Assembly: GCA_964540535.1 (NCBI GenBank)
Contig: CAZIMO010000003.1
Location: forward strand, 124,001 to 188,000
Length of the DNA stretch: 64,000 bases
Reading direction: 5' to 3'
Source of the DNA: Fimenecus sp964540535
Lineage (GTDB): Bacteria; Bacillota; Clostridia; Oscillospirales; Acutalibacteraceae
Numbering within the stretch: position 1 is the first letter of the stretch; each line of letters begins with the position of its first letter. Positions 34,360 through 42,208 of the stretch are shown one piece after another. The position numbers were made by a program, and so were the translations under genes. The notes beneath the pieces are model-generated. The model saw only the letters and a program-made list of their open reading frames with translations. It ran no database searches and was not told where the DNA came from.

Positions 34360-36036
34360 TTATAAAACCTCGTAAATATTGCTGTCGCCCGAAACAAGAT
34401 TAAACAGCAAGCTCTTGTCAACGCCGTTCTCTGAAAAGTCAAGACGGATAATATTCTCGTCAACATATTCAGCCATTTTAACCTTGTAATCTTTATCTCT
34501 GAAAAATTCTTTTAAGTATTCAATTCTTTCATCATCAAAATCACCTGCATTGTCAGAAACAAAAAGAACATTTCCGCAAACTGTGTTGATTTTGCCGTGA
34601 AGAAGCTTCTGATTCATATTGTAGCCGATGTTTATGTCGCGAAGGAAAAATACATCGGGATCATTGCAGAAAGCTCTGCCGTCAAGATGATTACGGAATA
34701 TTGTGTTGATGATTGCGCACTGTGACGAGGGAATTTCGTTATTGATTTTCAGCTTATTTACCAAATCCTCTTCCCAATTTTTGTTTGCGTCACAGCTTAT
34801 ACGGCAAGCGTCGAATATGCCCATACAAGCGCCGAGCGGTACGCCGCAGCCGAGAATCCATTTGTCGCCGCAGGCTTCACGGAGCAAATCTACACCGTCG
34901 CACATAATTTCACCGCGTGTTTTGCCGTTTCTGGGTTCAATGCACTGGCTGTAAAGGAAGTCCAGCTTAACCATATCAAAGCCCCATACATTTAGAACGG
35001 TATCAAAAACCTTCTTAATGTATTTGCGTGCTTCGGGGTGATAAATATCAAGAGTATAAGCGCCGCCCCAGCCTTGACATCCGAGCATTTTTTTGCCGTT
35101 TCTGTTGTGTCTTAAAAGCCATTCGGGATGCTTTTTGGCAAGGATTGAAGAGGTCTGCGCGTTAAACGGAGCAAGCCAAATACCTGCCTTGTAGCCCTTT
35201 TCATGAATTTTATCTGCAATATATTTCATTCCGTTGGGGAATTTCTTGTGGTCGGTAATGAGCCAGTCGCCGACAGCATGCTGATAACCGTCGTCAACCT
35301 GAAAGATGCTTACTTCTTCGCTTGCTCTGTCAAGTCCGTCAAGGTCGCGGAGAATAATTTCTTCGTTTATTTTTTGGAAATAATTGTACCATGAGGTATA
35401 GCCCGAAAGATGCTTAATTGCAGGCTTTTTACAGCCGACGAAGTCAAAGAAATACTTATCCATAACTGTGTCCATATCGCCCTTGATAATTGCAATATCG
35501 AACATCTCGTATTCCTGACCTGCCTTGAGCTTTAAACCCTCAACATCTTTTTTGACTGCGAATTTTCCTTCGCCCATTTCTACTTCAAAAACCGTAAATC
35601 CTTTTCTTTCGCTTTTTGAGCCGTAAAGAGTGATTTCTTCTTTGCCTTTTTCACGGAAATAACAATATGTATAAGAGTGGAAAACACCTTTTTCATTATA
35701 TCTTGCAAAATGGTAGTCGCCCGAAAGTCCTGCAAAGTGCTTTGTGAACTTTGAAAGATTTGCGATGTTAAAAAGACCTCTTAAAGTATCGTTTCGGGAA
35801 AACTCTCTCGAAGTTGTCCAAGCCTGATAGCCGTTTGCATAGAATAAATCATCATCGCCGAATTCTTTTTCCGTTATAAGAGCAAGGCTTTTCATTTCCA
35901 TATCCGTTTTAGCTGTGAAAACGCCTTTAATGCCTGTTTCGGTTTCTTTTAAATCAAAATTAAAGCATTCATTTTCATAGCTTGAATATGCACGGTCGCC
36001 GCCCCCGATTTTCATTTCAGCATAAAGATTAAACAT
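34360..36036 (-). CDS. Alpha-galactosidase-like glycosidase (GH36/clan D)
   Basis: A 558-residue retaining alpha-glycosidase of clan GH-D, with no signal peptide, so cytosolic. Seen: an N-terminal beta domain to about residue 200, then the barrel with SIFQVDDGYQHAVGDW, WLAPFNAQTSSILAKKHPEWLL, the nucleophile Asp in DMVKLDFLYS near 345, and the acid/base Asp in ACRISCDANKNW near 400. It should release galactose from alpha-galactosides such as melibiose or raffinose-type oligosaccharides, though related clan members have other specificities. It is the first gene of a three-gene operon with GH4 and a PfkB kinase and is divergent from a GH13 gene. Confidence 0.85.
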   Translation of the reverse strand: MFNLYAEMKIGGGDRAYSSYENECFNFDLKETETGIKGVFTAKTDMEMKSLALITEKEFGDDDLFYANGYQAWTTSREFSRNDTLRGLFNIANLSKFTKHFAGLSGDYHFARYNEKGVFHSYTYCYFREKGKEEITLYGSKSERKGFTVFEVEMGEGKFAVKKDVEGLKLKAGQEYEMFDIAIIKGDMDTVMDKYFFDFVGCKKPAIKHLSGYTSWYNYFQKINEEIILRDLDGLDRASEEVSIFQVDDGYQHAVGDWLITDHKKFPNGMKYIADKIHEKGYKAGIWLAPFNAQTSSILAKKHPEWLLRHNRNGKKMLGCQGWGGAYTLDIYHPEARKYIKKVFDTVLNVWGFDMVKLDFLYSQCIEPRNGKTRGEIMCDGVDLLREACGDKWILGCGVPLGACMGIFDACRISCDANKNWEEDLVNKLKINNEIPSSQCAIINTIFRNHLDGRAFCNDPDVFFLRDINIGYNMNQKLLHGKINTVCGNVLFVSDNAGDFDDERIEYLKEFFRDKDYKVKMAEYVDENIIRLDFSENGVDKSLLFNLVSGDSNIYEVL

Positions 36037-36069
36037 ATTGGATTATCCCCCTATATTACATATATAATA

Positions 36070-36098
36070 ATATTAACATAATGAAAAAGCAAAATCAA
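36070..36098 (-). promoter_or_regulatory. Promoter of the alpha-galactosidase operon
   Basis: A -35 TTGATT (36093-36098) and -10 TAATAT (36070-36075) with a 17-nt spacer. Just upstream, TGAAA-AAGG-TTTCA (36103-36116) is an inverted repeat lying between the two divergent promoters, a possible shared operator. Confidence 0.6.
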
Positions 36099-36147
36099 TA
36101 CTTGAAAAAGGTTTCACGAATTGGGCAAGCTATATTAGCAAAAATTC

Positions 36148-36176
36148 TTGCAATATATACTTTAATTTGATAAAAT
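36148..36176 (+). promoter_or_regulatory. Promoter of the GH13 gene
   Basis: A -35 TTGCAA (36148-36153) and -10 TAAAAT (36171-36176) with a 17-nt spacer, divergent from the promoter at 36070-36098. Confidence 0.6.
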
Positions 36177-36206
36177 GTATTGATTACTATTTTCGGCGGT
36201 GAAAAT

Positions 36207-38069
36207 ATGGGATTTGTTCCATATAATTCAAGAGATTTATTTTTTAAAGATAAATTCGGCAGTGTTAAGGCAGGCGAAGAAATCCATTTTCGCCTTGTTC
36301 TTCCGCGCTCTTTTTGCTGTAACGGTGCGGTTCTTATGCTTCGCCGTGATGACTGCGGTTATGAAGAGCGCCGTATGCTTTGGGCAGGTATGTCGGGTGA
36401 TGAACACGAAATTTGGGATATTTATACTTCAATTGACCGTGACGGTCTTTATTGGTATCACTTTGACTTTTTTTCATCTTACGGCAGAAGCTCCGTGCTT
36501 GAGGTAAGCGACGGTATAGGCGGATTTTCGGCGGGCTACGGCGCAAACAGCGACTGGCAGCTTACCGTTACAGAGGCGGATTTCACCACTCCGGATTGGC
36601 TTAAAGGCGGAATTATATATCAGATTTTTCCCGACCGTTTTTATAATTCGGGTACAGAAAAAGAAAATATCCCTACTGACCGTGTTATGCGTTCAGATTG
36701 GGGCGCAGAACCGGAATGGCGTCCCACTGCCGAAGGTAAAGTTTTAAATAATGACTTTTTCGGCGGAGATTTAAAGGGAATTGAAGAAAAACTGCCCTAT
36801 CTTGCCGATTTGGGCGTTACCTGCATTTATTTAAACCCGATTTTTGAAGCCCATTCAAACCACCGTTATGACACAGCGGATTACAGCAAAATCGACCCTG
36901 TTTTAGGTACGGAAGAGGATTTTAAATTACTTTGCAGATCCGCAAAAGAAATGGGCATTCACATAATTCTTGACGGAGTTTTCTCACATACCGGCGCCGA
37001 CAGCGTTTATTTCAATAAAAACAGCAGATATAATACTTTGGGTGCTTACAATTCGACTGAAAGCCCGTATTATAAATGGTATAAATTCACAAATTATCCC
37101 AATGAATATCAAAGCTGGTGGGGCTTTGTAACGCTCCCCGAGGTTATTGAAGAGGGCAAAGAATACCGAAGCTTCATCAACGGCGAGAACGGCATAATCG
37201 AAAAGTGGCTTAATGCAGGGGCTGACGGCTTCCGCCTTGATGTTGCAGATGAGCTGCCCGATATTTTCATCGACGAGCTTCGTGACAGATTAAAGAAAAC
37301 CAAGCCCGACGCGCTTTTAATGGGCGAAGTTTGGGAAGACGCAACCACTAAACACAGCTATGGCTCACGCAGACGCTATCTTTTAGGCAGTCAGTTTGAT
37401 TCTGTTATGAATTATCCATTTGCCAATGCGATTTTGGACTTTTGCCGAAACGGCAGAGCTGAAAGCTTTATGGCTTCTGTAACAAGAATAGTTGAAAATT
37501 ACCCCAAGCAGTGCCTTGATGTTATGATGAACCACATCGGAACTCACGATACCGAGCGCGCAATCACTAAAATTACGGGCGAAAGCTGTGAATACCGTGA
37601 CCGTGCGTGGCAGTCCTGCCACAAGCTCAATGAAAAATACGAAAAAGGCGTCCGTCTTTTGAAATGCGCCGCCGCAATTCAATACACACTTCCGGGTGTT
37701 CCTTCAGTTTATTACGGTGATGAGGCAGGAATGGAAGGCTATAAAGACCCATTTAACCGCGGGTGCTATCCTTGGGGCAATGAAAACCGTGAGCTTATTG
37801 AATTCTACAAAGATTTGGGAAGAATAAGACGGGAAAATTCCGTATTCAAAAAGGGCAATTTTTATCCTGTTTCATCAATGCTCGGCTGTATCGCATACCG
37901 CAGGGCAGACGAAAACGGCGATATAATGGTGATTGTCAACCGTAACGAACACCCAATAACTTATCGCCTGCCTGAAAATTACAAAAATTCTCATGCGCTC
38001 ATGAACGGCAATGTTGAAAACGGTGAAATTTATATTGACGGCTGTTCATTTACAATACTTTCCTTGTAA
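36207..38069 (+). CDS. GH13 alpha-amylase-family enzyme (neopullulanase/cyclomaltodextrinase-like)
   Basis: A 620-residue cytosolic GH13 enzyme acting on alpha-1,4 glucans or maltodextrins. Seen: an N-terminal beta-sandwich (residues 1-130), then the barrel opening GGIIYQIFPDRFYNSG, VTCIYLNPIFEAHSNHRYDTADY, the nucleophile Asp in GADGFRLDVADELP near 345, the acid/base Glu in LLMGEVWED, and the transition-state Asp in IGTHDTER. Start choice: ATG 36207 has GGCGGTGA at proper spacing; the upstream in-frame ATG at 36180 has none. The QIFPDRF pattern and N-terminal domain favour the cyclomaltodextrinase/neopullulanase group. It shares its upstream region with the divergent alpha-galactosidase operon. 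Confidence 0.9.
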   Translation: MGFVPYNSRDLFFKDKFGSVKAGEEIHFRLVLPRSFCCNGAVLMLRRDDCGYEERRMLWAGMSGDEHEIWDIYTSIDRDGLYWYHFDFFSSYGRSSVLEVSDGIGGFSAGYGANSDWQLTVTEADFTTPDWLKGGIIYQIFPDRFYNSGTEKENIPTDRVMRSDWGAEPEWRPTAEGKVLNNDFFGGDLKGIEEKLPYLADLGVTCIYLNPIFEAHSNHRYDTADYSKIDPVLGTEEDFKLLCRSAKEMGIHIILDGVFSHTGADSVYFNKNSRYNTLGAYNSTESPYYKWYKFTNYPNEYQSWWGFVTLPEVIEEGKEYRSFINGENGIIEKWLNAGADGFRLDVADELPDIFIDELRDRLKKTKPDALLMGEVWEDATTKHSYGSRRRYLLGSQFDSVMNYPFANAILDFCRNGRAESFMASVTRIVENYPKQCLDVMMNHIGTHDTERAITKITGESCEYRDRAWQSCHKLNEKYEKGVRLLKCAAAIQYTLPGVPSVYYGDEAGMEGYKDPFNRGCYPWGNENRELIEFYKDLGRIRRENSVFKKGNFYPVSSMLGCIAYRRADENGDIMVIVNRNEHPITYRLPENYKNSHALMNGNVENGEIYIDGCSFTILSL

Positions 38070-38121
38070 AACAGCTGATTTTGTGATATGATTTTAAATA
38101 ACAACTGATTCGGTGAAAAAT

Positions 38122-38823
38122 ATGACTGAAAATTTCGGATATTTACCAAAATCTCATAAAATACTTTGGCTTATTTTGCGTATTGCGATTTTAGGCTGGG
38201 GTATTTATGGGCTTTTTCACGGTTCGGTTGTGGAATTTTTAGAGGCGATATTCGCAGTTATTTTTACTCATCTTTGGGATTTCTTTCAGATCTTCGGCGG
38301 TAGATCCTTTATCGTTGAAGTTGATTATTCGACGCAAACACTGCTCAATCTGTTTATTTTTGTTGCGGTCTGCATAGGTTCAACCTTTAACAACCGCACA
38401 ACCTTTGAGCATTTTGATACGGTCACTCACTTCGGTTCGGGATTTTTAGCCGCATGGTTTGGCTATGACTTCGCAAATATTATCTACCGTAAGCGCGGCG
38501 GAAATTTGGGTCCTGCAATGTCGTCGCTTTTCTCACTTTCATTCTCTTTGAGTATTGCAGTCGGCTGGGAAATCTATGAATTTACAATGGATCAGCTTTA
38601 CGGCTTGGATCTTCAAAAAGGCAACAGCGATACAATGGGCGATTTTATCTGCTGTGCAGTAGGCTCTGTGCTTGCAATGCTTCTTGTTGCATTTTTACGC
38701 AACGGAGTTATCGGCAAAAATAAAGCGAAAATCAAAGAGCAAAGACGGCTTGAAAAAGAAGAAAGACTTTTAAAAGAAAAGCTTTATAAGAACTATATTG
38801 AAAATAAGGGAGAGAATAAATAA
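38122..38823 (+). CDS. Polytopic membrane protein (DUF2238/YjdF-like)
   Basis: A 233-residue membrane protein with about six spans. A FEHFDTVTHFGSGFLAAWFGYD segment near residue 105 and a VGWEIYEFTMDQLYGLDLQKGNSDTMGDFICCAVG segment near 155 carry conserved-looking His, Asp and Glu, the pattern I know from DUF2238/YjdF-type proteins of unknown function. A basic coiled cytosolic tail of about 45 residues ends it (KAKIKEQRRLEKEERLLKEK). ATG 38122 with CGGTGAAAAAT is preferred over an in-frame GTG at 38113. Its stop overlaps the next start as TAATG, so the lipoprotein downstream is coupled to it. Confidence 0.75.
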   Translation: MTENFGYLPKSHKILWLILRIAILGWGIYGLFHGSVVEFLEAIFAVIFTHLWDFFQIFGGRSFIVEVDYSTQTLLNLFIFVAVCIGSTFNNRTTFEHFDTVTHFGSGFLAAWFGYDFANIIYRKRGGNLGPAMSSLFSLSFSLSIAVGWEIYEFTMDQLYGLDLQKGNSDTMGDFICCAVGSVLAMLLVAFLRNGVIGKNKAKIKEQRRLEKEERLLKEKLYKNYIENKGENK

Positions 38824-39707
38824 TGAAAAAAGCTGTTTCCCTTATTCTTATTGCTGTTTTGGCATTTGGACTTGCCTCTTGTTCCGCGCCGAAAATAAAG
38901 GTCAACGGTACTAAAATTGACAGTGAAATTTATGCATATTTTGAAGCCCGTGCCGATAAAAATGAAGCCGGCAAAGCAAACGAAGAAGCCATACTCAAAG
39001 AAATTTCGAGATATACAGCTGTAAATTCTGAATTTGCAAACCGAGGTTTAGCGCTTGATTCGAGCATTAAAGCAGATGTTTCTGAACATGTGAACGATTT
39101 GTGGCATCTTTACGGCTCATACTACGAAAAAAACGGCATTTCAAAGCAAACTGTTTATAAAATTGAGCTTTCAAACGTATATTATGACGCTCTGCTTGCA
39201 GATTATTATGCTCAAGACGGCGACAAGCCTGTGGACGAAGCTGAAATCAAAGAATATTTCAGTAATAATTATGCGGCAATCCGTTTCGTTACGGGTTATC
39301 TTTTCAATGTTGACGACAACGGAATTATCGTAGCTATGACCGACGCCGAAAAAACAAAGCTTACAAACTCATTCAAATCCGTGGTTGAAATGGCGGCAAA
39401 CGGCACATCTCTTGAAGAAGCAGTAGGCTCTCTCGGTGAAAATACTGAGGTGCGTGACACTGTGGTAAACGCATTTTCAGACGGCACTTTCCCGGAGGGC
39501 TTTTGGAATGCCGTAAAGGATATCGGGAAAGACAAAACAGAAGTAATAACTGTGTCCGATTATATTTTTCTTGTGAACCGTGTTGATATTTTCAGCGAGG
39601 AATACGGATATTACAATACTTACCGCACCGACTGCCTTAAACAGATGAAGGGCGAAGAATTTTCTGCAATTGTTGACGCTTGGGCAGAAAATTACAAAGC
39701 AAAATAA
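38823..39707 (+). CDS. PrsA/SurA-like lipoprotein
   Basis: A 294-residue lipoprotein. The signal peptide KKAVSLILIAVLAFGLASCS ends in a lipobox with Cys near residue 20. The helical N-terminal part (residues 25-150) with VNGTKIDSEIYAYF resembles the SurA/PrsA N-domain; residues 155-260 could be a degenerate parvulin-like region, but I do not see a convincing catalytic motif. Family knowledge suggests an extracytoplasmic folding helper; that is inference. The ATG overlaps the stop of the membrane protein upstream by one base, so both should be made together. A non-T-rich hairpin GGTCAGC/GCTGACC follows its stop. Confidence 0.72.
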   Translation: MKKAVSLILIAVLAFGLASCSAPKIKVNGTKIDSEIYAYFEARADKNEAGKANEEAILKEISRYTAVNSEFANRGLALDSSIKADVSEHVNDLWHLYGSYYEKNGISKQTVYKIELSNVYYDALLADYYAQDGDKPVDEAEIKEYFSNNYAAIRFVTGYLFNVDDNGIIVAMTDAEKTKLTNSFKSVVEMAANGTSLEEAVGSLGENTEVRDTVVNAFSDGTFPEGFWNAVKDIGKDKTEVITVSDYIFLVNRVDIFSEEYGYYNTYRTDCLKQMKGEEFSAIVDAWAENYKAK

Positions 39708-39816
39708 GTATGATTAAAAGGTCAGCTCTCCTAAAAAAGCGCTGACCTCAATATTACAAAGAATAATCTCACTGCATATTTTCGTAATAAAACTAAATAA
39801 TCAAGGAATTAAATAC

Positions 39817-39891
39817 GCCTCCTTAGTTCAATGGATAGAATAAATCCCTCCTAAGGATTAGATGTGGGTTCGATTCCCGCAGGGGGTGCCA
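39817..39891 (+). tRNA. tRNA-Arg (anticodon CCT)
   Basis: A 75-nt cloverleaf with encoded CCA. Acceptor GCCTCCT pairs with AGGGGGT (two G-U pairs), the anticodon stem is AATCC/GGATT around the loop CTCCTAA, and the T arm is GTGGG-TTCGATT-CCCGC. The anticodon CCT is at 39850-39852 and reads AGG. It borders a small accessory islet downstream. Confidence 0.95.
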
Positions 39892-39928
39892 AAAATAAAA
39901 GCCGTATTAAGCGGTTTTTATTTTTTTG
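39892..39928 (+). terminator. Terminator of tRNA-Arg
   Basis: A-rich AATAAAAGCCG pairs with CGGTTTTTATT directly after the CCA, followed by a run of T. Confidence 0.7.
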
Positions 39929-40063
39929 TTTTCTTTTTCTCTCGCTGTTCTTCTCTCTTCTCAAAAAAGGAAGCGATTTTTTCAAATAAAAGATAAGAGA
40001 TAAAATCAAAAAATTGACGCTTTGCTTCGCAAAATGTTTTTTGTTTACAGACTTTGTTTCTAA

Positions 40064-40087
40064 TAAAAAAAGACGAGTAAACTCGTC
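40064..40087 (-). terminator. Terminator of the broken XRE gene
   Basis: Minus-strand GACGAG-TTTA-CTCGTC is followed by seven T, 12 nt beyond the old stop codon. It survives although the gene is disrupted. The stretch 39929-40063 between the tRNA terminator and this site shows no gene. Confidence 0.7.
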
Positions 40088-40098
40088 CAAACGAATAT

Positions 40099-40318
40099 TT
40101 ATTTGTTCATTTTAGGATTATCAGTTCGTCCAAACAAATAATCATTACTAACATTATTAAAATCAGCTAATTTGATGAGAATATGCGTAGGAATTGTCAA
40201 TGTCTCCACGCTCATAATTTGAGTAAAAATGCTGACTGCGCATAAGAATCTTATTGATTTGAGTTTGCGTAAGGTCTTTATCCTAACATAAATTTCTTAT
40301 TCTCGGATACATATTCAT
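40099..40318 (-). pseudogene. Broken XRE-family helix-turn-helix regulator
   Basis: Reading from ATG 40318 gives MNMYPRIRNLC, an in-frame TAG, then DKDLTQTQINKILMRSQHF and YSNYERGDID, a recognisable XRE helix-turn-helix. After this a +1 frameshift leads to IPTHILIKLADFNNVSNDY and LFGRTDNPK, the standard ending of short XRE repressors, then a stop at 40099-40101. So a gene of about 72 codons carries one nonsense codon and one frameshift. A sequencing error could explain one lesion but hardly both. It sits between tRNA-Arg and an intact XRE gene of a different type. Confidence 0.85.
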
Positions 40319-40356
40319 CACACTTTAAAATTTTAGTTTTGATTTATTATACGATA

Positions 40357-40394
40357 GAGGAAAATTCGCTATTGACTTTTAGCGAATTTTCCTC
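40357..40394. repeat. Perfect 15-bp inverted repeat
   Basis: GAGGAAAATTCGCTA and TAGCGAATTTTCCTC flank an 8-nt loop, 23 nt beyond the stop of the intact XRE gene. It is probably a transcript-end hairpin for that gene, although no T-run follows on the minus strand. Confidence 0.6.
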
Positions 40395-40417
40395 TGAAAT
40401 ATCTTTGTACTTAAATT

Positions 40418-40759
40418 TTAAAATTTTTCAGCATTGAAAAGCTTGATACACTCATCAATCACATTTTCTACAATTCTGATTTGAGATGGTGAAAGTTTTC
40501 TCATTTTGTCCGACATTATAAGCAAATCTTTATCAACTATTTCACCTGTCAGCAAATAATCTGCACTCACATCTAAGGCGGCGGAAATCTTTTTCAGATT
40601 TTCAGGCCGCATTGCTCTTTTTCCCGATTCAGCATAAGAAACAAACTGCGTTGTCATATCGCCTTTTTCGGCAAGGGCTTCCTGTGTTAAGCCAAGCTTT
40701 TTGCGGCGTTCAATAATTCGCTGTCCCATTTCTTGTACAGATAAGTCTTTTTCTTGCAT
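40418..40759 (-). CDS. XRE-family transcriptional regulator
   Basis: A 113-residue DNA-binding repressor. The helix-turn-helix covers about residues 10-65: MGQRIIERRKKLGLTQEALAEKGDMTTQFVSYAESGKRAMRPENLKKISAALDVSADYLLTG, a clear Cro/CI-type domain, followed by a 45-residue helical tail. Two adjacent ATGs exist; 40759 has the better distance from GGGGTG. It is divergent from the SLOG gene, and the inverted repeat at 40816-40841 in between is a good candidate operator, so it likely controls both genes. A/T-rich codon use and the location next to a tRNA suggest an acquired unit. Confidence 0.9.
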   Translation of the reverse strand: MQEKDLSVQEMGQRIIERRKKLGLTQEALAEKGDMTTQFVSYAESGKRAMRPENLKKISAALDVSADYLLTGEIVDKDLLIMSDKMRKLSPSQIRIVENVIDECIKLFNAEKF

Positions 40760-40815
40760 CATCTCACCCCTTGTCTTGTTTAATTATATCCACAATGAGC
40801 GAAATAATTAAGCGT

Positions 40816-40851
40816 GTATTGTTGACTTTTATCAACAATACGATATATAAT
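40816..40851 (+). promoter_or_regulatory. SLOG-gene promoter with overlapping operator
   Basis: A -35 TTGACT (40822-40827) and -10 TATAAT (40846-40851) have an 18-nt spacer. A perfect 10-bp inverted repeat, GTATTGTTGA (40816-40825) and TCAACAATAC (40832-40841), covers the -35 box and half of the spacer, ideal for repression by the divergent XRE protein. Confidence 0.7.
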
Positions 40852-40876
40852 TAAACATTCTGAAAATTGTTGGGGT

Positions 40877-41362
40877 GTGAGCGTTATTAAATCGCAGACT
40901 TGCTGTTTTACAGGACACAGAATAATATCTTCAGAAGCCTATCAAATGATTTCAGATAAAACAGAGGAAATAGTTGTAAACCTTATTGAAAACGGTTATT
41001 TGTTCTTTGGCGCAGGCGGTGCTTTAGGCTTTGATACTATTGCCGCTTTTACGGTTTTAAAGCTGAAAGAACGCTATCCGAATATTCGCCTGATACTTGT
41101 TTTGCCCTGCCGTTCTCAAACAAGAGGTTGGTCGATCAAGGACATAAAAACATATGAAAATATTAAAGAACAGGCTGATAAGATTGTTTACACTTCGGAA
41201 GAATACACAAAAGGGTGTATGCACAAACGCAACCGTCATCTTGTAGAAAACAGTTCTGCCTGCATAGCTTATCTCATTAAAAATAACGGCGGAACAGCCT
41301 ACACAGTGGACTATGCAAAGAAAAACGGTTTAACTGTTTTCAATATAGCTGATTATTTGTGA
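40877..41362 (+). CDS. SLOG-family (DUF1273/YspA-like) protein
   Basis: A 161-residue Rossmann-like protein of the SLOG superfamily. Seen: the opening TCCFTGHRII, FFGAGGALGFDTIAAFTVLKLKERYP (the Gly-rich loop and Asp) and LVLPCRSQTRGWS, all typical of DUF1273-type members that are thought to bind nucleotide-derived ligands. The start is a GTG at 40877 with GGGG very close, so the exact start is uncertain. It is divergent from an XRE regulator and next to tRNA-Arg. SLOG proteins recur in mobile elements and some defence contexts; a role here is not shown. The last 150 bp before the next terminator hold nothing recognisable. Confidence 0.85.
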   Translation: MSVIKSQTCCFTGHRIISSEAYQMISDKTEEIVVNLIENGYLFFGAGGALGFDTIAAFTVLKLKERYPNIRLILVLPCRSQTRGWSIKDIKTYENIKEQADKIVYTSEEYTKGCMHKRNRHLVENSSACIAYLIKNNGGTAYTVDYAKKNGLTVFNIADYL

Positions 41363-41458
41363 TTTACGGTAATTTCAATAAGACAAAAGCAACTGACTGC
41401 ATTTTAATAAATCTCCCGCATTTTCTTATTTCAATATATAAATTTATTTAACAATAGT

Positions 41459-41506
41459 TAAGAGGCGCCGCTGTCGGCTGGAAACCGATTGCGACGCCTC
41501 TTTTAA
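41459..41506. terminator. Bidirectional terminator
   Basis: AAGAGGCG and CGCCTCTT close a stem with an inner GTCGG/ACCGAT stem-loop, between the convergent SLOG and AlkD-like genes. T-runs occur on both strands. Confidence 0.75.
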
Positions 41507-41514
41507 ATATGCTG

Positions 41515-42207
41515 TTATTTAATTTTGAAGCCTTTTAAATATTCCTTTTGCTCCGCAGTTATTCTGAAACTTTCAACCGCTTTTTGAATTGCCCTGTTGT
41601 GAGTCCATTTATCCAGCGTTTTATTTTCGATATACGGTACGGTTTTCTCCCACTGTTTTGCGAGAGCAGTGGCAAAATACCAAGCAATCATCATATTTAT
41701 ATAGTATTCATCGGATTTAACACCCGACACAAGTTTTAAATAATCTTCATTGAAATTTTCATCGAGATAAAATTTCATCAGCATACCGATTGCAAAGCGA
41801 ACTTGATATACATAGTCAGAAATTAACCATTCTTTGACTTTCGGGAGCAACAGCTCGGTATTCTTTTTAAAAACCTTGGGCGACATCATATCACAGGTTG
41901 CCCAATTGTCTATGTGTAGAAGAAAATTATCTAAAGCAGATATACATTCATCAAAATCCTTAATTTGCTCAATGAGAAATGCGTGAAGATTGTCTTCTTC
42001 ATAATATTTGTGAGGCAAAATTTTGAGAAAATCCTTTGCCTCTTTGGTTTTGCCTAATTCCTTTGCGAATTTGCGAAGTTCAGGCACACGAACACCTATA
42101 ATTTTCTCTTTCGGCACAGTGGGCATAAGCTTTGAATGAAAATCACGGTAATCCGAATCCTGCAATTCAAAAAGCTTTTCCTGCACCTGCTTTTCAATAT
42201 CCGTCAT
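41515..42207 (-). CDS. AlkD-like DNA alkylation repair protein
   Basis: A 230-residue all-helical HEAT-repeat protein of the AlkD/AlkC family, which in characterised members excises alkylated bases. Seen: PKEKIIGVRVPELRKFAKELG near residue 45, DNWATCDMMSPKVF near 120 (the conserved Trp and Asp region), FAIGMLMKFYL and NRAIQKAVESFRIT. Start: ATG 42207 lies just after the stop of the upstream gene (TGATATG), and the longer in-frame extension overlaps that gene without a ribosome site. It is coupled to the DUF4345-like gene. Many Clostridia homologues are untested, so glycosylase activity is inferred. Confidence 0.88.
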   Translation of the reverse strand: MTDIEKQVQEKLFELQDSDYRDFHSKLMPTVPKEKIIGVRVPELRKFAKELGKTKEAKDFLKILPHKYYEEDNLHAFLIEQIKDFDECISALDNFLLHIDNWATCDMMSPKVFKKNTELLLPKVKEWLISDYVYQVRFAIGMLMKFYLDENFNEDYLKLVSGVKSDEYYINMMIAWYFATALAKQWEKTVPYIENKTLDKWTHNRAIQKAVESFRITAEQKEYLKGFKIK

Positions 42208-42208
42208 A

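Noticed and set aside
39851..40090. Minus-strand 79-residue reading frame ending in APPAGIEPTSNP
   Set aside because: It runs antisense through tRNA-Arg; that ending is the well-known false translation of tRNA complements.
39892..41460. Duplicated tRNA 3' end as an attachment site
   Set aside because: No repeat of the T-arm/CCA end was found downstream, and there is no integrase gene, so integration at this tRNA remains unproven.
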